Assembly (NCBI GenBank): GCA_937918935.1
Contig: CAKZSI010000059.1
Span: 1-64,000 of the forward strand
Source: an uncultured Chloroflexales bacterium
GTDB lineage: Bacteria; Chloroflexota; Chloroflexia; Chloroflexales; Chloroflexaceae
Length of the DNA stretch: 64,000 bases
Direction of reading: 5' to 3'
Position 1 is the first letter of the stretch. The number at the start of each line of letters is the position of its first letter. This document shows, one piece after another, positions 30,874 through 39,993 of this stretch. The notes below the pieces were generated by a model. That model saw only the letters and a program-made list of their open reading frames with translations, ran no database searches and was not told where the DNA came from. The position numbers and the translations under genes were made by a program.

Positions 30874-31530
30874 ATGCACCACCCAACCGCTCGTGCTCTC
30901 GTCCTTGCCGCGGTCGTTCTCGCACTTCTGGCAAGTATCTTCCTGACCTCCGGCGCTTTTGCTCAGACTGAAGCCTACGTTCACGCCGAATCGTCCACCT
31001 CCATTGAACTGCCCCCGCATGCCGCACCGGCCCCACTGGCAGACTTCGCCGCAGCGTCGCGGGTGTTCGTCCCGGTCATTAAAGTGGCCGGCAGTTCTCA
31101 GACGTCAGGTAATCAAGACATCGCCAACCAGGTGCTGGCGCTGCTGAATGCCGAGCGCGCTCGCGCTGGCTGCCAGCCGCTGAGTCTCGACTCGCGGCTC
31201 ATGCGCGCGGCCCAGCAACACAGCGAGGATATGGCGGTGAATAATTTCGTCGGCCACATCGGCAGCAATGGCTCGACCCTGGCCCAGCGGGCCAACGCCG
31301 TGGGCTACGTCTGGTCGGCCCTTGCCGAAAATGTCGCTGCCGGCTACGCCACACCCGAGGCGGTGATGGCGGGCTGGATGCGTAGCGATGGCCATCGCCG
31401 GAACATCCTGAACTGCCAGTATGTCCACGTTGGCGTCGGCTACGTGTACCAGGCCGACGATGCGCCCCTGGCCGGTGTGCAGTATCCGTATTACCATTAC
31501 TGGACGCAGTTCTTCGGCGCGCCGCGATAG
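30874..31530 (+). CDS. secreted CAP-domain (SCP/YkwD-like) protein
   Basis: The 218-residue protein has a signal peptide (about 1-31, hydrophobic core ALVLAAVVLALLASIFLTS, cleavage near AFAQT), a linker with the VFVPVIK strand, and a CAP domain at about 85-215. Conserved parts are LLNAERARAGC, LMRAAQQHSEDMA, GHIGSNGSTLAQRA, AENVAAGY, and MRSDGHRRNILN. CAP proteins are extracellular with poorly defined roles (protease-like fold). ATG 30874 has no strong ribosome site. It converges with the zinc-ribbon gene. Confidence 0.92.
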   Translation: MHHPTARALVLAAVVLALLASIFLTSGAFAQTEAYVHAESSTSIELPPHAAPAPLADFAAASRVFVPVIKVAGSSQTSGNQDIANQVLALLNAERARAGCQPLSLDSRLMRAAQQHSEDMAVNNFVGHIGSNGSTLAQRANAVGYVWSALAENVAAGYATPEAVMAGWMRSDGHRRNILNCQYVHVGVGYVYQADDAPLAGVQYPYYHYWTQFFGAPR

Positions 31531-31545
31531 GCGTCGTTGAAGTTT

Positions 31546-31640
31546 TGTAGGAGGGCAACACCCTCCCACGCCCTCCCGGGACGGGGAGTAGCGAGGAATC
31601 TCGCTTTCTCAGCTCCACCGGGAGGGCTTTCCACACCCTC
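31546..31640. repeat. dispersed palindrome, family B, between convergent genes
   Basis: GGAGGGC-AACA-CCCTCCC followed by ACGCCCTCCCGGGACGGGG, then GGGAGGGC at 31620. It may end transcription from both sides. Confidence 0.65.
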
Positions 31641-31663
31641 CGGTGAACTCCCGCCTACATCGC

Positions 31664-32107
31664 TCAGACAAGGGCAAACACCATCAGCAAGCAGACGGCC
31701 AGGGCCGCGAGCACAAGCTGGATGTAGCCCAGGATCAGGCCAGCCAGCGCCAGGCCCTGGCCGGTGAGGCGCCCGCCCGATGTGCGGATCTCCCTGCGCG
31801 CGAGGTGGCCGCAGATAACGGCCACGAGGGCGCCGATCAAGGGTAACGCGACCCAGGATAGAATGCCGGCGACCAGACTGATGATCGCCATATTGCTGTT
31901 CGGCGCCACCACAGGGGCGTACATGTCTGGCTGGCTCTGATAAGCGTCGGGTTGCACGGGTACCGGCGGCGGGATGGTCGGCTGGCCGATCGGTGCATTC
32001 AACGGCTGCACTTCGGGCGATGTTACGTCGGTGCCCAGCCGGATGCCGCAGTTGTCGCAGAACCGTTGCCCCCGGGTCACTGCGGCCCTACAGTTTGGGC
32101 AAAGCAT
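31664..32107 (-). CDS. zinc-ribbon / DUF4190-like membrane protein
   Basis: The 147-residue protein begins with a zinc ribbon (CPNC at 3-6, CDNC at 17-20), a Pro/Gln-rich linker, and two transmembrane helices (about 70-95 and 122-145) separated by CGHLARREIRTSGGRLTGQGLALAG. That layout is the DUF4190 pattern. It probably sits in the cytoplasmic membrane with the ribbon inside; function is unknown. ATG 32107 was chosen because GAAGGAG precedes it and the ribbon begins at residue 3. Confidence 0.85.
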   Translation of the reverse strand: MLCPNCRAAVTRGQRFCDNCGIRLGTDVTSPEVQPLNAPIGQPTIPPPVPVQPDAYQSQPDMYAPVVAPNSNMAIISLVAGILSWVALPLIGALVAVICGHLARREIRTSGGRLTGQGLALAGLILGYIQLVLAALAVCLLMVFALV

Positions 32108-32288
32108 GCTCCTTCTCCCCTGGTGCTGGTGACGGATGATGGGCAGAGTGACGATCCAGAAGCTCCGCTGGCCGGGGAACAGGTAAGGCAAAGCTCCCTC
32201 AGACCCTCCCGTTCGAGTCGAGAACTTGCCGGATCAACCACTTAATTGTACGCTGTAAGCCGTACCAGAGTTGCGTGAGGGTAGAACA

Positions 32289-33092
32289 TCAGGCTCGGGC
32301 CAGGGCCCGGGCCAGGCCCTCCACGTCAGGCGCGGTAACGAGGGCCTCGCCGACGAGCACGGCGTCGGCGCCATAGCCGCGCACCAGCGCGATGTGCTCG
32401 GGGGTGAAGATGCCGCTCTCGCTCACCAGCACAGGGCGCCGGCTGCCAGTGGGCAGCAGCCGGGCCAGGCGCGCGGTAGTCTCGAGGCTGGTCTCAAAGC
32501 GGTGCAGGTCACGGTTGTTGACCCCGACAACGGCTGCGCCGATGGCCAGGGCGCGCTGCATTTCAGCCTCGGTGTGGACCTCGACCAGAGCCTCCATACC
32601 CATGTGCTGCGCCAGGAGCAGCATATCTTCCAGACGCTCAACATCGGGAAGGGCAGCGACAATCAGCAGCACGGCGTCGGCACCGTAGGCGCGGGCCTCG
32701 ACGATCTGGTAGGGGTCAATGATGAAGTCCTTACGGAGCACGGGGGGCGCGCCAGGCAACTGGCGGATCGCCTCCAGGTACTTGAGGCTCCCCTGAAAGA
32801 AGCGCACATCGGTGAGCACCGAGATAGCGGCCGCGCCGGCGGCGATGTAGGCGCGCGCCAGGGCCAGGTGGTCGAAGGGGTCGCGCAGCACGCCGCGGCT
32901 GGGCGAGGCTTTTTTCACCTCGGCGATCAGTGCGGTGGCCGGGGGGCGCCGCAGGGCCGCGGCGAAGTCGCGCGGTTCTGGGGCACGGGCGGCGCGGCGC
33001 TCGAGTTCGCGCAGCGGCGTCTTGAGCTTCTGCCGGGCGACCTCTTCGGTTTTATGGGCGAGGATCCGGGTAAGGATGGTTTCTTCGGGCAT
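32289..33092 (-). CDS. trpC: indole-3-glycerol-phosphate synthase
   Basis: The 267-residue TIM-barrel enzyme has the family strand IAEVKKASPSRG, then FFQGSLKYLEAIR, PVLRKDFIIDPYQI, EVHTEAEMQRAL, GVNNRDLHRFET and VSESGIFT. It converts carboxyphenylaminodeoxyribulose phosphate to indole-3-glycerol phosphate in tryptophan synthesis. ATG 33092 has AGGA about 9 bases upstream. It follows trpD by 30 bp on the same strand, so a trpDC operon is likely. No other trp genes are in the window. Confidence 0.96.
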   Translation of the reverse strand: MPEETILTRILAHKTEEVARQKLKTPLRELERRAARAPEPRDFAAALRRPPATALIAEVKKASPSRGVLRDPFDHLALARAYIAAGAAAISVLTDVRFFQGSLKYLEAIRQLPGAPPVLRKDFIIDPYQIVEARAYGADAVLLIVAALPDVERLEDMLLLAQHMGMEALVEVHTEAEMQRALAIGAAVVGVNNRDLHRFETSLETTARLARLLPTGSRRPVLVSESGIFTPEHIALVRGYGADAVLVGEALVTAPDVEGLARALARA

Positions 33093-33122
33093 CAAGCTGT
33101 TCCTGTAGGGACGGGGCCCTGC

Positions 33123-34142
33123 TCAAACGGCGTTTGAGACGGCGATCAGGCGCTCCAGGCGCTCCAGGGCGCGGCCCTCGGCAATGCTGGCCCGCGCCAG
33201 GGCCAGGCCCTCGTGCAGGTCGGCGGCGCGCTGACCGGCAACCAGCGCCGCCGCGGCGTTGAGCAGCACCGCGTCGCGGCGGGGGCCAGTGTCGGCCCCG
33301 CTGAGCACGGCGCGCACAATGGCGACGTTCGTGGCCACGTCGCCACCTCGGAGCGCATCGGGGCCGGCAGGTTCGAGACCAAGTTCCGCCGCGCTGACGG
33401 TAAAGGGCCGGGGCGGCTGGCCGCCACGAACCTCGAAAATCAGATTGGGACCGCTCAGGCTCAACTCGTCCATCCCGCCGTCGCCGTGCACGACCAGGGC
33501 ATGGGCGATCTCCAGGCGGCTGAGGGCGCGGGCGAGCTTCTCGGCCAGCGGTTCCGAGGCGACGCCGAGGACCTGATAGCGGGCGCGGGCCGGGTTGGTG
33601 AGCGGCCCGAGGATGTTGAAGACGGTGCGGATGCCGATCTCGCGGCGCACCGGCCCGGCGAAGCGCATCGCCGGGTGGAACTTCGGCGCGAACATGAAGG
33701 CGATGCCTGCCTCGCGCAAACAGCGGGCCACGCCGTCGGCGTCCAGTTCAATCTTCACCCCCAGACCTTCGAGCACATCGGCGCTGCCGCAGAGGCTGGA
33801 CATCGCCCGATTGCCGTGCTTGGCGACGATCAGCCCGGCGCCGGCGGCCACGAAGGCGGCGGTGGTGCTGATGTTGAAGGTGTGCGAGCCGTCGCCGCCG
33901 GTGCCACAGGTGTCGGCCACGGGTTCATCGAAGTAGACCGGCGTGGCCTTCAGGCGCATCACCTCGGCCATGCCGGCGATCTCTGCATCGGTCTCACCCT
34001 TCAGGTGCAAGGCGGTGAGAAAGGCGCCGATCTGGGCCGGCGTGGCCTCGCCGCTCATTATTTGCTCCATTACGGAGGCGGCCTCGGCCTGGCTCAGATC
34101 GCGCCCCCCGACCACGGCGATGATTGCGTCTCGAATGTTCAC
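33123..34142 (-). CDS. trpD: anthranilate phosphoribosyltransferase
   Basis: The 339-residue protein has the PRPP-binding motif DTCGTGGDGSHTFNIST (about 76-92), the KHGNRAMSSLCGSADVLEGLG stretch, and NILGPLTNPA, all diagnostic of TrpD. It transfers phosphoribose to anthranilate. It starts at GTG 34142 with AGAGGGG upstream. The 681-bp gap before it is shared with the divergent hdr-kor operon, which carries possible regulatory sequence for both. Confidence 0.96.
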   Translation of the reverse strand: MNIRDAIIAVVGGRDLSQAEAASVMEQIMSGEATPAQIGAFLTALHLKGETDAEIAGMAEVMRLKATPVYFDEPVADTCGTGGDGSHTFNISTTAAFVAAGAGLIVAKHGNRAMSSLCGSADVLEGLGVKIELDADGVARCLREAGIAFMFAPKFHPAMRFAGPVRREIGIRTVFNILGPLTNPARARYQVLGVASEPLAEKLARALSRLEIAHALVVHGDGGMDELSLSGPNLIFEVRGGQPPRPFTVSAAELGLEPAGPDALRGGDVATNVAIVRAVLSGADTGPRRDAVLLNAAAALVAGQRAADLHEGLALARASIAEGRALERLERLIAVSNAV

Positions 34143-34823
34143 TGGCCCCTCTGTTTGCGAACTATGGTGGTGACACCGAACCCTTCATACCACCCTGACG
34201 ACCAGGTTATCCGATTTCTTTCCGAAAAAGCGCAGTCCTCCCGGCCCCTCCCCGCGGGTGGGGGCGTGGGGAAACCCGGTTTCGCCACACCCCGTCATAC
34301 AACTGACGTTCCCGGCAAGACGCCGTCCTCCCGGTCGCTCCCCTGTGACAGGGGTATTGTATGCACCAGGGGGAGGCTGGTCAATCTGTACGTCAGTACT
34401 CCGGCGCCGTGAACATGACGGACGCGAACGGGAGGGGGCGTGGGAGGGCGAAACCTTCCCCGCAACAAACGTCGTCATAATCAGGTTGTCAGGCTGGTTG
34501 GGGAAGGGCAACATATTTTATACCAAAGTGGCGTTCTCTTTACGCGCGAACGGGATCGGGTATGGTACAGTAGCGTCTATCAAGACCGAAAATCCGATCG
34601 TAGTTGCACGGTTTGCAACACTGCAGGGGCGCACGGCTCAGACGTGTGTCCCTGCTTTTCATATTGTTCGACGGTGGGGGCGTATCCGAGGGTCGGGCCG
34701 CTACCCGCGTGTGGGGTTGAGGCGGGTACGGTTCGCGAACCGCTCCAACCCCCTGAAGTTTTTATCACTGGCGGTTAGTGAACCCGGCGGCAGCGCCGCA
34801 GAGCATGGATGGCGGGACGGCAG
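34143..34823. other. 681-bp divergent intergenic region between trpD and the hdr-kor operon
   Basis: It contains a family A palindrome (34261-34288), G-rich family B-like sequence at 34430-34455, and an extended -10 TGG-TACAGT at 34563-34571. The last would give a leader of about 245 nt for the operon. A half-site AGGTTATCC lies at 34203-34211. No gene was seen. Confidence 0.5.
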
Positions 34824-37800
34824 ATGATGGAAACTCACGCCTATGATGTGCTGGTGATTGGCGCCGGGATCAGCGGTATGCACGCCGCGCTGGATCTCGC
34901 CGATCAGGGCTTCAAGGTGCTTGTGGTCGAGCGGCAGGCCAGCATCGGCGGCACGATGGTCAAACTCGACAAAACCTTCCCCACCAACGACTGCGCGATT
35001 TGCATCGCCGCCCCGAAGATGGTCGAACTGGCGCGGCACCCGAATATCACCCTGCTGACCTCGGCTCAGGTCGAGCGGGTGAGCGGCTCGGCGGGCAACT
35101 TCGAGGTGCTGATCTGGCGCCAGGCGACGTATGTGGACCCCGAGAAGTGCACCGGATGCGGGGATTGCGCCAACGCCTGTCCGGTCGAGGTGGACGACGT
35201 CTTCAACGGGCGGCTCTCGCGCCGCAAGGCGATCTATCTACAGTTCCCCCAGGCGGTTCCCGCCATCTACACCATTGACTACGGTAACTGCGTGGGTTGC
35301 GGGGCCTGTGACCGGGCCTGCGCCGCCGGGGCGATCGCGTTTTTGCGCCGCTCGCGGCCCGTGACGGTGACGGTGAGCAGCATCGTGGTGGCCACCGGCT
35401 TTGAGACGCTGGAGCCGACGGAGATTCGCAAGGAGTATGGCTACGGTCGTTACCCCAACGTGGTGACCGCCATCCAGTACGAGCGGCTGCTCTCGGCCTC
35501 GGGGCCGACGGGGGGCGCGGTGGCCCGGCCCTCCGACGGGCGCCATCCCGGGCGGGTGGCCTGGATCCAGTGCGTCGGTTCGCGCAGCGTGCAGGGCGGT
35601 TACCCGTATTGCTCGAAGATCTGCTGCATGTACGCCACCAGGGAGGCGCTGATCACCCTGGAACACGCGCCTGGTACCGAGGCGACCATCTTCTACATGG
35701 ATCTGCGGGCCTACGGCAAGGACTTTCAGCAGTTCTACCGCCGGGCCGCCGGGCAGGGGGTGCGCTACGTACGGAGCCGGCCCGCCGCGGTCGAGGAGGA
35801 CCGCGACCGGCGCCTGGTGGTGACCTACGAAGACACCCTGAGCGGCGTGGTCCGGCGTGAGTGTTTCGATCTGCTGGTGCTATCAACGGCGATTGTGCCC
35901 GCGCCGGAGAACCGGCGCCTGGCCCGCGCGCTGGGGATTGAAGTTGACGCCTACGGCTTCTTCGTGCCCCGCGACCCGCTGCTCGACCCGCTGCGCTCGT
36001 CCCGCGAGGGTGTCTTCCTTGCCGGTGGCGCGCAGGGACCCAACGACATCCCTGACTCTGTAGCCCAGGCCAGTGGCGCCGCTGCGCTGGCCGCCACCGG
36101 GCCGCTGGCAGGGAGGAGGTTGAATGGCTCGTGGCAGGCCCGGGCCACGGGCGTTCCTACCGTGGCGGTTCAGTCGGGTGAGACAGGTACGCGCCTGGCC
36201 CCCGACCAGCCCGGCCTGCCGGCAGTCGCCGCTGGAGCGCCACAGGCGCAAACCGGTGAAGCCGGCGTCGAGGAGGAACGCTCGGTGGCGGGCGCGGAGA
36301 CGCCGCGGGTGGGCGTGGTGGTGTGCGGCTGCGGCAAGAACATCAGCGGCTTCGTTGACGTGCCCGCGATTACCGAGGCGGCGCGCGGGTTGCCCGGCGT
36401 GGCCTTCGCCGAAGCCTGCACCTTCGCCTGCTCCGAGGACGTGCAGCGCCGCATCCGCGCGGCGATTACGGGCCAGGGGCTGAACCGGCTGGTAGTGGCG
36501 GCCTGCTCGCCGATTACCCACGGGCCGGTGTTTCAGCAGACTTGCGCCGAGGCGGGCCTCAACCCCGGCCTGTTCGAGATGGCCAACATCCGCAACCAGT
36601 GTTCGTGGGTGCATTCCTCCGATCCGGCGCCAGCGACGGCAAAGGCGGTGGACCTGGTGCGCATGGCGGTGGCGCGGGCCGGGAAGTCGCGCGAACTGCC
36701 GCTACGGACGGTCGAGGTGACCCGCAGTTGCCTGGTGATCGGCGGTGGCGTGGCCGGAATGACCGCCGCGATGACCCTGGCCGATCTGGGCATTGATACG
36801 TTTCTGGTGGAGCGGGAGGCGAGGCTGGGGGGCAAGCTCAACACGCTGGCCACCCTGGCTCCTGGGGACGTGCCGGCCAGCGCGGTGCGCGATCACCTGG
36901 TGCGCGAGGTGCAGCAACGCCCGCGGATCAGGCTGTTCCTCGGCGCCGAGGTGCGCGAGGTGAGCGGCTATATCGGTGACTTCCGCGTGACCCTCGACGA
37001 AGGGCCGGGCGGGATGCTCAACGAGTTGCGGGTGGGGGCGATTATTGTCGCCACCGGCTTCCAGGAGGCCGACCTGCGCGGGCGCTTCGGCTACGGGGCC
37101 GACCCACGGGTGATCACGCAACTGGAACTGGAGCGCAGCCTGCGCGAGGGGACCCTGGGCGCGCCGCGCACCGTGGTGATGATCAATTGCGCTGGTTCGA
37201 TGGACGCGGAGAATCCGGCCTGCTGCCGGATCGGCTGCGGCATCTCGGTCAAGAATGCGCGCATGCTCCACCGCGTCGCTCCGGCGGCCAGGATCGTGAT
37301 GCTCTACCAGGATATGCGGGTGTACGGCAGTGGTCAGGAAGAAGCCTTCACCCGGATGCTCGACGAGGTGACCCCACAGCGGGTGCGCTACGCGCCCGAC
37401 CGGCCCCCCCGCGTGACCCTGTGCGACGGGCGGCTGGTGGTGCTGGTGCACGACAGTTTGTTGGACGAGGAACTGGCGATCGAGGCCGACCTGGTGGTGC
37501 TGACGGCGGCGCTGCGGGGCGACGCCGACACGCCCCGACTGAAGCGGTTGCTCAAAGTGGCCACCGACGCGCAGGGCTTCTACCGCGAGGCCCACGCCAA
37601 GATCCGCCCGCTGGACTTCAATACCGATGGGATCTATCTGTGCGGGGCCGATCACTACCCGCGCAGCGTGCCGGACACGATCGCCCAGGCCGCCGGGGCG
37701 GCCTCGCGGGCGGCGATCCCGCTGCTGCGCGGCCGGGTGAGTGTCGAGCCGATCGTTGCCGAGGTGGCGGCCGAAGCCTGCGCGGGCTGCGGCCTCTGCG

Positions 37801-37994
37801 TGCCCCACTGTCCCTACGGCGCGATCCAACTCGACGGCGAGCGGAAGGTCGCGCGGGTCGAGGAGGTGCAGTGCAAGGGCTGCGGCACGTGTGTGGCAGC
37901 CTGCCCGTCGGGCGCCTTGCAACAACGGGGATTCAGCGACGAGCAGTTGCTGGCGATGATCGGGGCGGCCTGGGAGGAGCCTGCCTATGAGTGA
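34824..37994 (+). CDS. tandem HdrA-like flavin/Fe-S fusion protein
   Basis: The 1056-residue protein is two HdrA modules in one chain. Module 1 (about 1-435): FAD motif VIGAGISGMHAA, FPTNDCAICIAAPKM, and two 4Fe-4S motifs (CTGCGDCANACP, CVGCGACDRACA). A linker follows. From about 495 comes the HdrA N-terminal domain (VVVCGCGKNISGFVDV, VVAACSPITHGPVFQ), then a second FAD motif (VIGGGVAGMTAAM) and two C-terminal ferredoxin motifs (about 985-1030: CAGCGLCVPHCP, CKGCGTCVAACP). HdrA is the flavin-bifurcating subunit of heterodisulfide reductase complexes. Start is uncertain (34809, 34824 or 34827). It overlaps mvhD by 8 bp. Confidence 0.9.
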   Translation: MMETHAYDVLVIGAGISGMHAALDLADQGFKVLVVERQASIGGTMVKLDKTFPTNDCAICIAAPKMVELARHPNITLLTSAQVERVSGSAGNFEVLIWRQATYVDPEKCTGCGDCANACPVEVDDVFNGRLSRRKAIYLQFPQAVPAIYTIDYGNCVGCGACDRACAAGAIAFLRRSRPVTVTVSSIVVATGFETLEPTEIRKEYGYGRYPNVVTAIQYERLLSASGPTGGAVARPSDGRHPGRVAWIQCVGSRSVQGGYPYCSKICCMYATREALITLEHAPGTEATIFYMDLRAYGKDFQQFYRRAAGQGVRYVRSRPAAVEEDRDRRLVVTYEDTLSGVVRRECFDLLVLSTAIVPAPENRRLARALGIEVDAYGFFVPRDPLLDPLRSSREGVFLAGGAQGPNDIPDSVAQASGAAALAATGPLAGRRLNGSWQARATGVPTVAVQSGETGTRLAPDQPGLPAVAAGAPQAQTGEAGVEEERSVAGAETPRVGVVVCGCGKNISGFVDVPAITEAARGLPGVAFAEACTFACSEDVQRRIRAAITGQGLNRLVVAACSPITHGPVFQQTCAEAGLNPGLFEMANIRNQCSWVHSSDPAPATAKAVDLVRMAVARAGKSRELPLRTVEVTRSCLVIGGGVAGMTAAMTLADLGIDTFLVEREARLGGKLNTLATLAPGDVPASAVRDHLVREVQQRPRIRLFLGAEVREVSGYIGDFRVTLDEGPGGMLNELRVGAIIVATGFQEADLRGRFGYGADPRVITQLELERSLREGTLGAPRTVVMINCAGSMDAENPACCRIGCGISVKNARMLHRVAPAARIVMLYQDMRVYGSGQEEAFTRMLDEVTPQRVRYAPDRPPRVTLCDGRLVVLVHDSLLDEELAIEADLVVLTAALRGDADTPRLKRLLKVATDAQGFYREAHAKIRPLDFNTDGIYLCGADHYPRSVPDTIAQAAGAASRAAIPLLRGRVSVEPIVAEVAAEACAGCGLCVPHCPYGAIQLDGERKVARVEEVQCKGCGTCVAACPSGALQQRGFSDEQLLAMIGAAWEEPAYE

Positions 37995-38415
37995 GCCATT
38001 CGAGCCGCGCCTGCTGGGTCTGCTGTGTAGCTGGTGCGCCTATGGCGGCGCCGATACGGCCGGCGTGAGCCGCCTGCAGTACCCGCCGAACATCCGCATC
38101 GTGCGGGTGATGTGTAGCGGACGGGTGGACCCGCTCTTCGTCGTGCGCGCCTTTGAGCAGGGCGCCGATGGGGTGCTGGTGGCTGGTTGTCATCCCGGCG
38201 ATTGTCATTACGCCACTGGCAACGTCTTCGCCGAGCAGCGCTTCGCGCGCTTCGCGAGCCTGCTCGACTTTTTCGGCATTGACCGCCGCCGCTTCAAACT
38301 GGCCTGGGTCTCGGCTTCGGAGGGAGCGCGTTTCGCCGCCGTGGTCACTGAGATGACCGAGGAGATCCGCGCCCTCGGTCCCCTGAAGATGAAGGCGTCC
38401 GCATGGCAAGCCTGA
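37987..38415 (+). CDS. mvhD: MvhD-type [2Fe-2S] electron-transfer subunit
   Basis: The 142-residue protein shows the MvhD/FlxD pattern: LLCSWCAYGGADTAG at the N-terminus, RVMCSGRVDP, and GADGVLVAGCHPGDCHY. MvhD carries a [2Fe-2S] cluster and passes electrons between a hydrogenase, formate dehydrogenase or NADH module and HdrA. No hydrogenase or dehydrogenase catalytic subunit follows here, so its partner must be the next protein or an unlinked one. It overlaps both neighbours. Confidence 0.92.
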   Translation: MSEPFEPRLLGLLCSWCAYGGADTAGVSRLQYPPNIRIVRVMCSGRVDPLFVVRAFEQGADGVLVAGCHPGDCHYATGNVFAEQRFARFASLLDFFGIDRRRFKLAWVSASEGARFAAVVTEMTEEIRALGPLKMKASAWQA

Positions 38416-39269
38416 TCGAAGAGCAGATCCGGATGCGGGCCAGCAACCTGCTGGCCGAGGGGCGGATCGATGGGTTTGTCGGCTACCGGCAAGGCTCGGG
38501 GCCGCTACGGGTGGCGCCGTTCGTGGCCCGCGCGCCGGCAGAGGTTGAGAAGCTGGTCTGGAACCCGGTGTGCGTGCCGAACCTGGCCGGCGTCCTCCGC
38601 AAGCATGCCGGGCAACGGGTAGGCGTGGCGCTGAAGGCTTGCGACACGCGCAGCGTGGTGGAGTTGCTGCGTCTGCGCCAACTGGACCGCGAGCGCCTGT
38701 ACCTGATCGGCGTGCCCTGCCGGGGTATGCTCGGCCCTGAGAAGGTCGCTGCGGTTGCCGCGGGCCGGGTGACTGGCCTGGCGGAGGAAGGGGCGGAGGT
38801 GGTGATCAGCGTCGGTAGCGAAACGCTGCGCCACGAGCGCGCCGGGCTGCTGCTGGCGAAATGCGCCGGGTGCACGACCGCCCCCACGGAGTGGTTTGAC
38901 GAAACGCTGGAAGAGGACGTCCCGGCGGCGCTTCCCGGCGACCGCTTCGCCGCGGTGCGGGCGCTGGAGGCGCTTGAAGCAGCCGAACGGATGGGCTTCT
39001 GGCAGCAGCACTTCAGCCGCTGCACCCTTTGCTACGCATGCCAGACGGTTTGCCCGCTCTGCTTCTGCAAGGAGTGCGCGCTGGCGCTGGAACGTGACGA
39101 TCCCCGTCGGCTGGCCCGTGAGCCGGCCAGCGTGTTCGCCTTCCACCTGATGCGGGCCTACCACCTGGCCGAACGCTGCACCGGCTGCGATGAGTGCGAG
39201 CGGGTCTGCCCGGAAGATATTCCGTTGAGCCTGATCTGCCGGAAACTGGAACTGGACCGCCTGGAGTAG
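38403..39269 (+). CDS. FrhB/FlxB-like iron-sulfur protein
   Basis: The 288-residue protein has an N-terminal region like the FrhB/FdhB family (VGVALKACDTRSVVELLRLRQ, YLIGVPCRGM), a KCAGC motif near 157-161, and Cys clusters for Fe-S centres: CTLCYACQTVCPLCFCKEC (about 207-225) and CTGCDECERVCPEDIP (about 260-275). It resembles FlxB-type or formate dehydrogenase beta-like subunits in Hdr clusters and could be the entry point for electrons. Its donor is unknown. It overlaps mvhD by 13 bp, so tight coupling is expected. Confidence 0.8.
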   Translation: MASLIEEQIRMRASNLLAEGRIDGFVGYRQGSGPLRVAPFVARAPAEVEKLVWNPVCVPNLAGVLRKHAGQRVGVALKACDTRSVVELLRLRQLDRERLYLIGVPCRGMLGPEKVAAVAAGRVTGLAEEGAEVVISVGSETLRHERAGLLLAKCAGCTTAPTEWFDETLEEDVPAALPGDRFAAVRALEALEAAERMGFWQQHFSRCTLCYACQTVCPLCFCKECALALERDDPRRLAREPASVFAFHLMRAYHLAERCTGCDECERVCPEDIPLSLICRKLELDRLE

Positions 39270-39453
39270 CGGATGTACTATTGCCACAGAGGATGTGGTG
39301 GGCGGAGTTGTTTGGGGTCGCGCATTTACCGGTGAGGCGCACCTGGATGGCAGCGACTGATGGATACCCCGAAAACCTCCTTCACGGACCATTGAGCGGG
39401 CATGGGAGATGTCGTTGTACCCCATCCCGCCCGAGGTGTCAGGAGATAAGGCC

Positions 39454-39858
39454 ATGACCATAGCGATCGGTGCGAACGGACAGTCCGGGGCCTTGCTGCG
39501 GCGGGTTGAGGCGCTGAGCGGGCAGCGGCTGGCGCAGTGCTACCAGTGCGGCACGTGCGCGGCGGGGTGTCCCTTCGCCACAGCGATGGATGTGCTGCCG
39601 GACCGGCTGATCCGCCACCTGTTGTTCGACATGCCGGGGGTGCTGGAGCGTGAGGCATTCTGGGTCTGCGTGGGCTGTGAACTGTGCGCGCAGCGTTGCC
39701 CACGGGGGATTGACGTGCCACGGGTGATGGAGGCCCTGCGGCTGATCGCCCTGCGCACGCGGGGCGATCAACTGCCGGTGGCGCAGATCACCGCCGTGGC
39801 GCTCGAAAACCTGCCGCCGATAGCTCTGGTTGCCAGCCTGCGCCGGCAGACAGGGTGA
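39454..39858 (+). CDS. hdrC: HdrC-like iron-sulfur subunit
   Basis: The 134-residue protein carries two 4Fe-4S motifs in the HdrC arrangement: C29-x2-C32-x2-C35-x3-C39 and C72-x2-C75-x2-C78-x3-C82 (CVGCELCAQRCP). HdrC connects HdrA to the catalytic HdrB. ATG 39454 was chosen because AGGAG lies 8-9 bases upstream; an in-frame ATG at 39409 is possible. A 184-bp gap before it holds nothing recognisable. Confidence 0.9.
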   Translation: MTIAIGANGQSGALLRRVEALSGQRLAQCYQCGTCAAGCPFATAMDVLPDRLIRHLLFDMPGVLEREAFWVCVGCELCAQRCPRGIDVPRVMEALRLIALRTRGDQLPVAQITAVALENLPPIALVASLRRQTG

Positions 39859-39993
39859 GGGAGTGGAGGTGTAGGGCCATTTGATTTACAGCTCCACAGG
39901 TCTTCACCTGCACAGACCAGTCAGTGGGCCGTGGAGCAACGTTGAAACTGGACCGTCCAGATCTGAAACGTGCCTGAGGAAAGAAGCCCTGCC

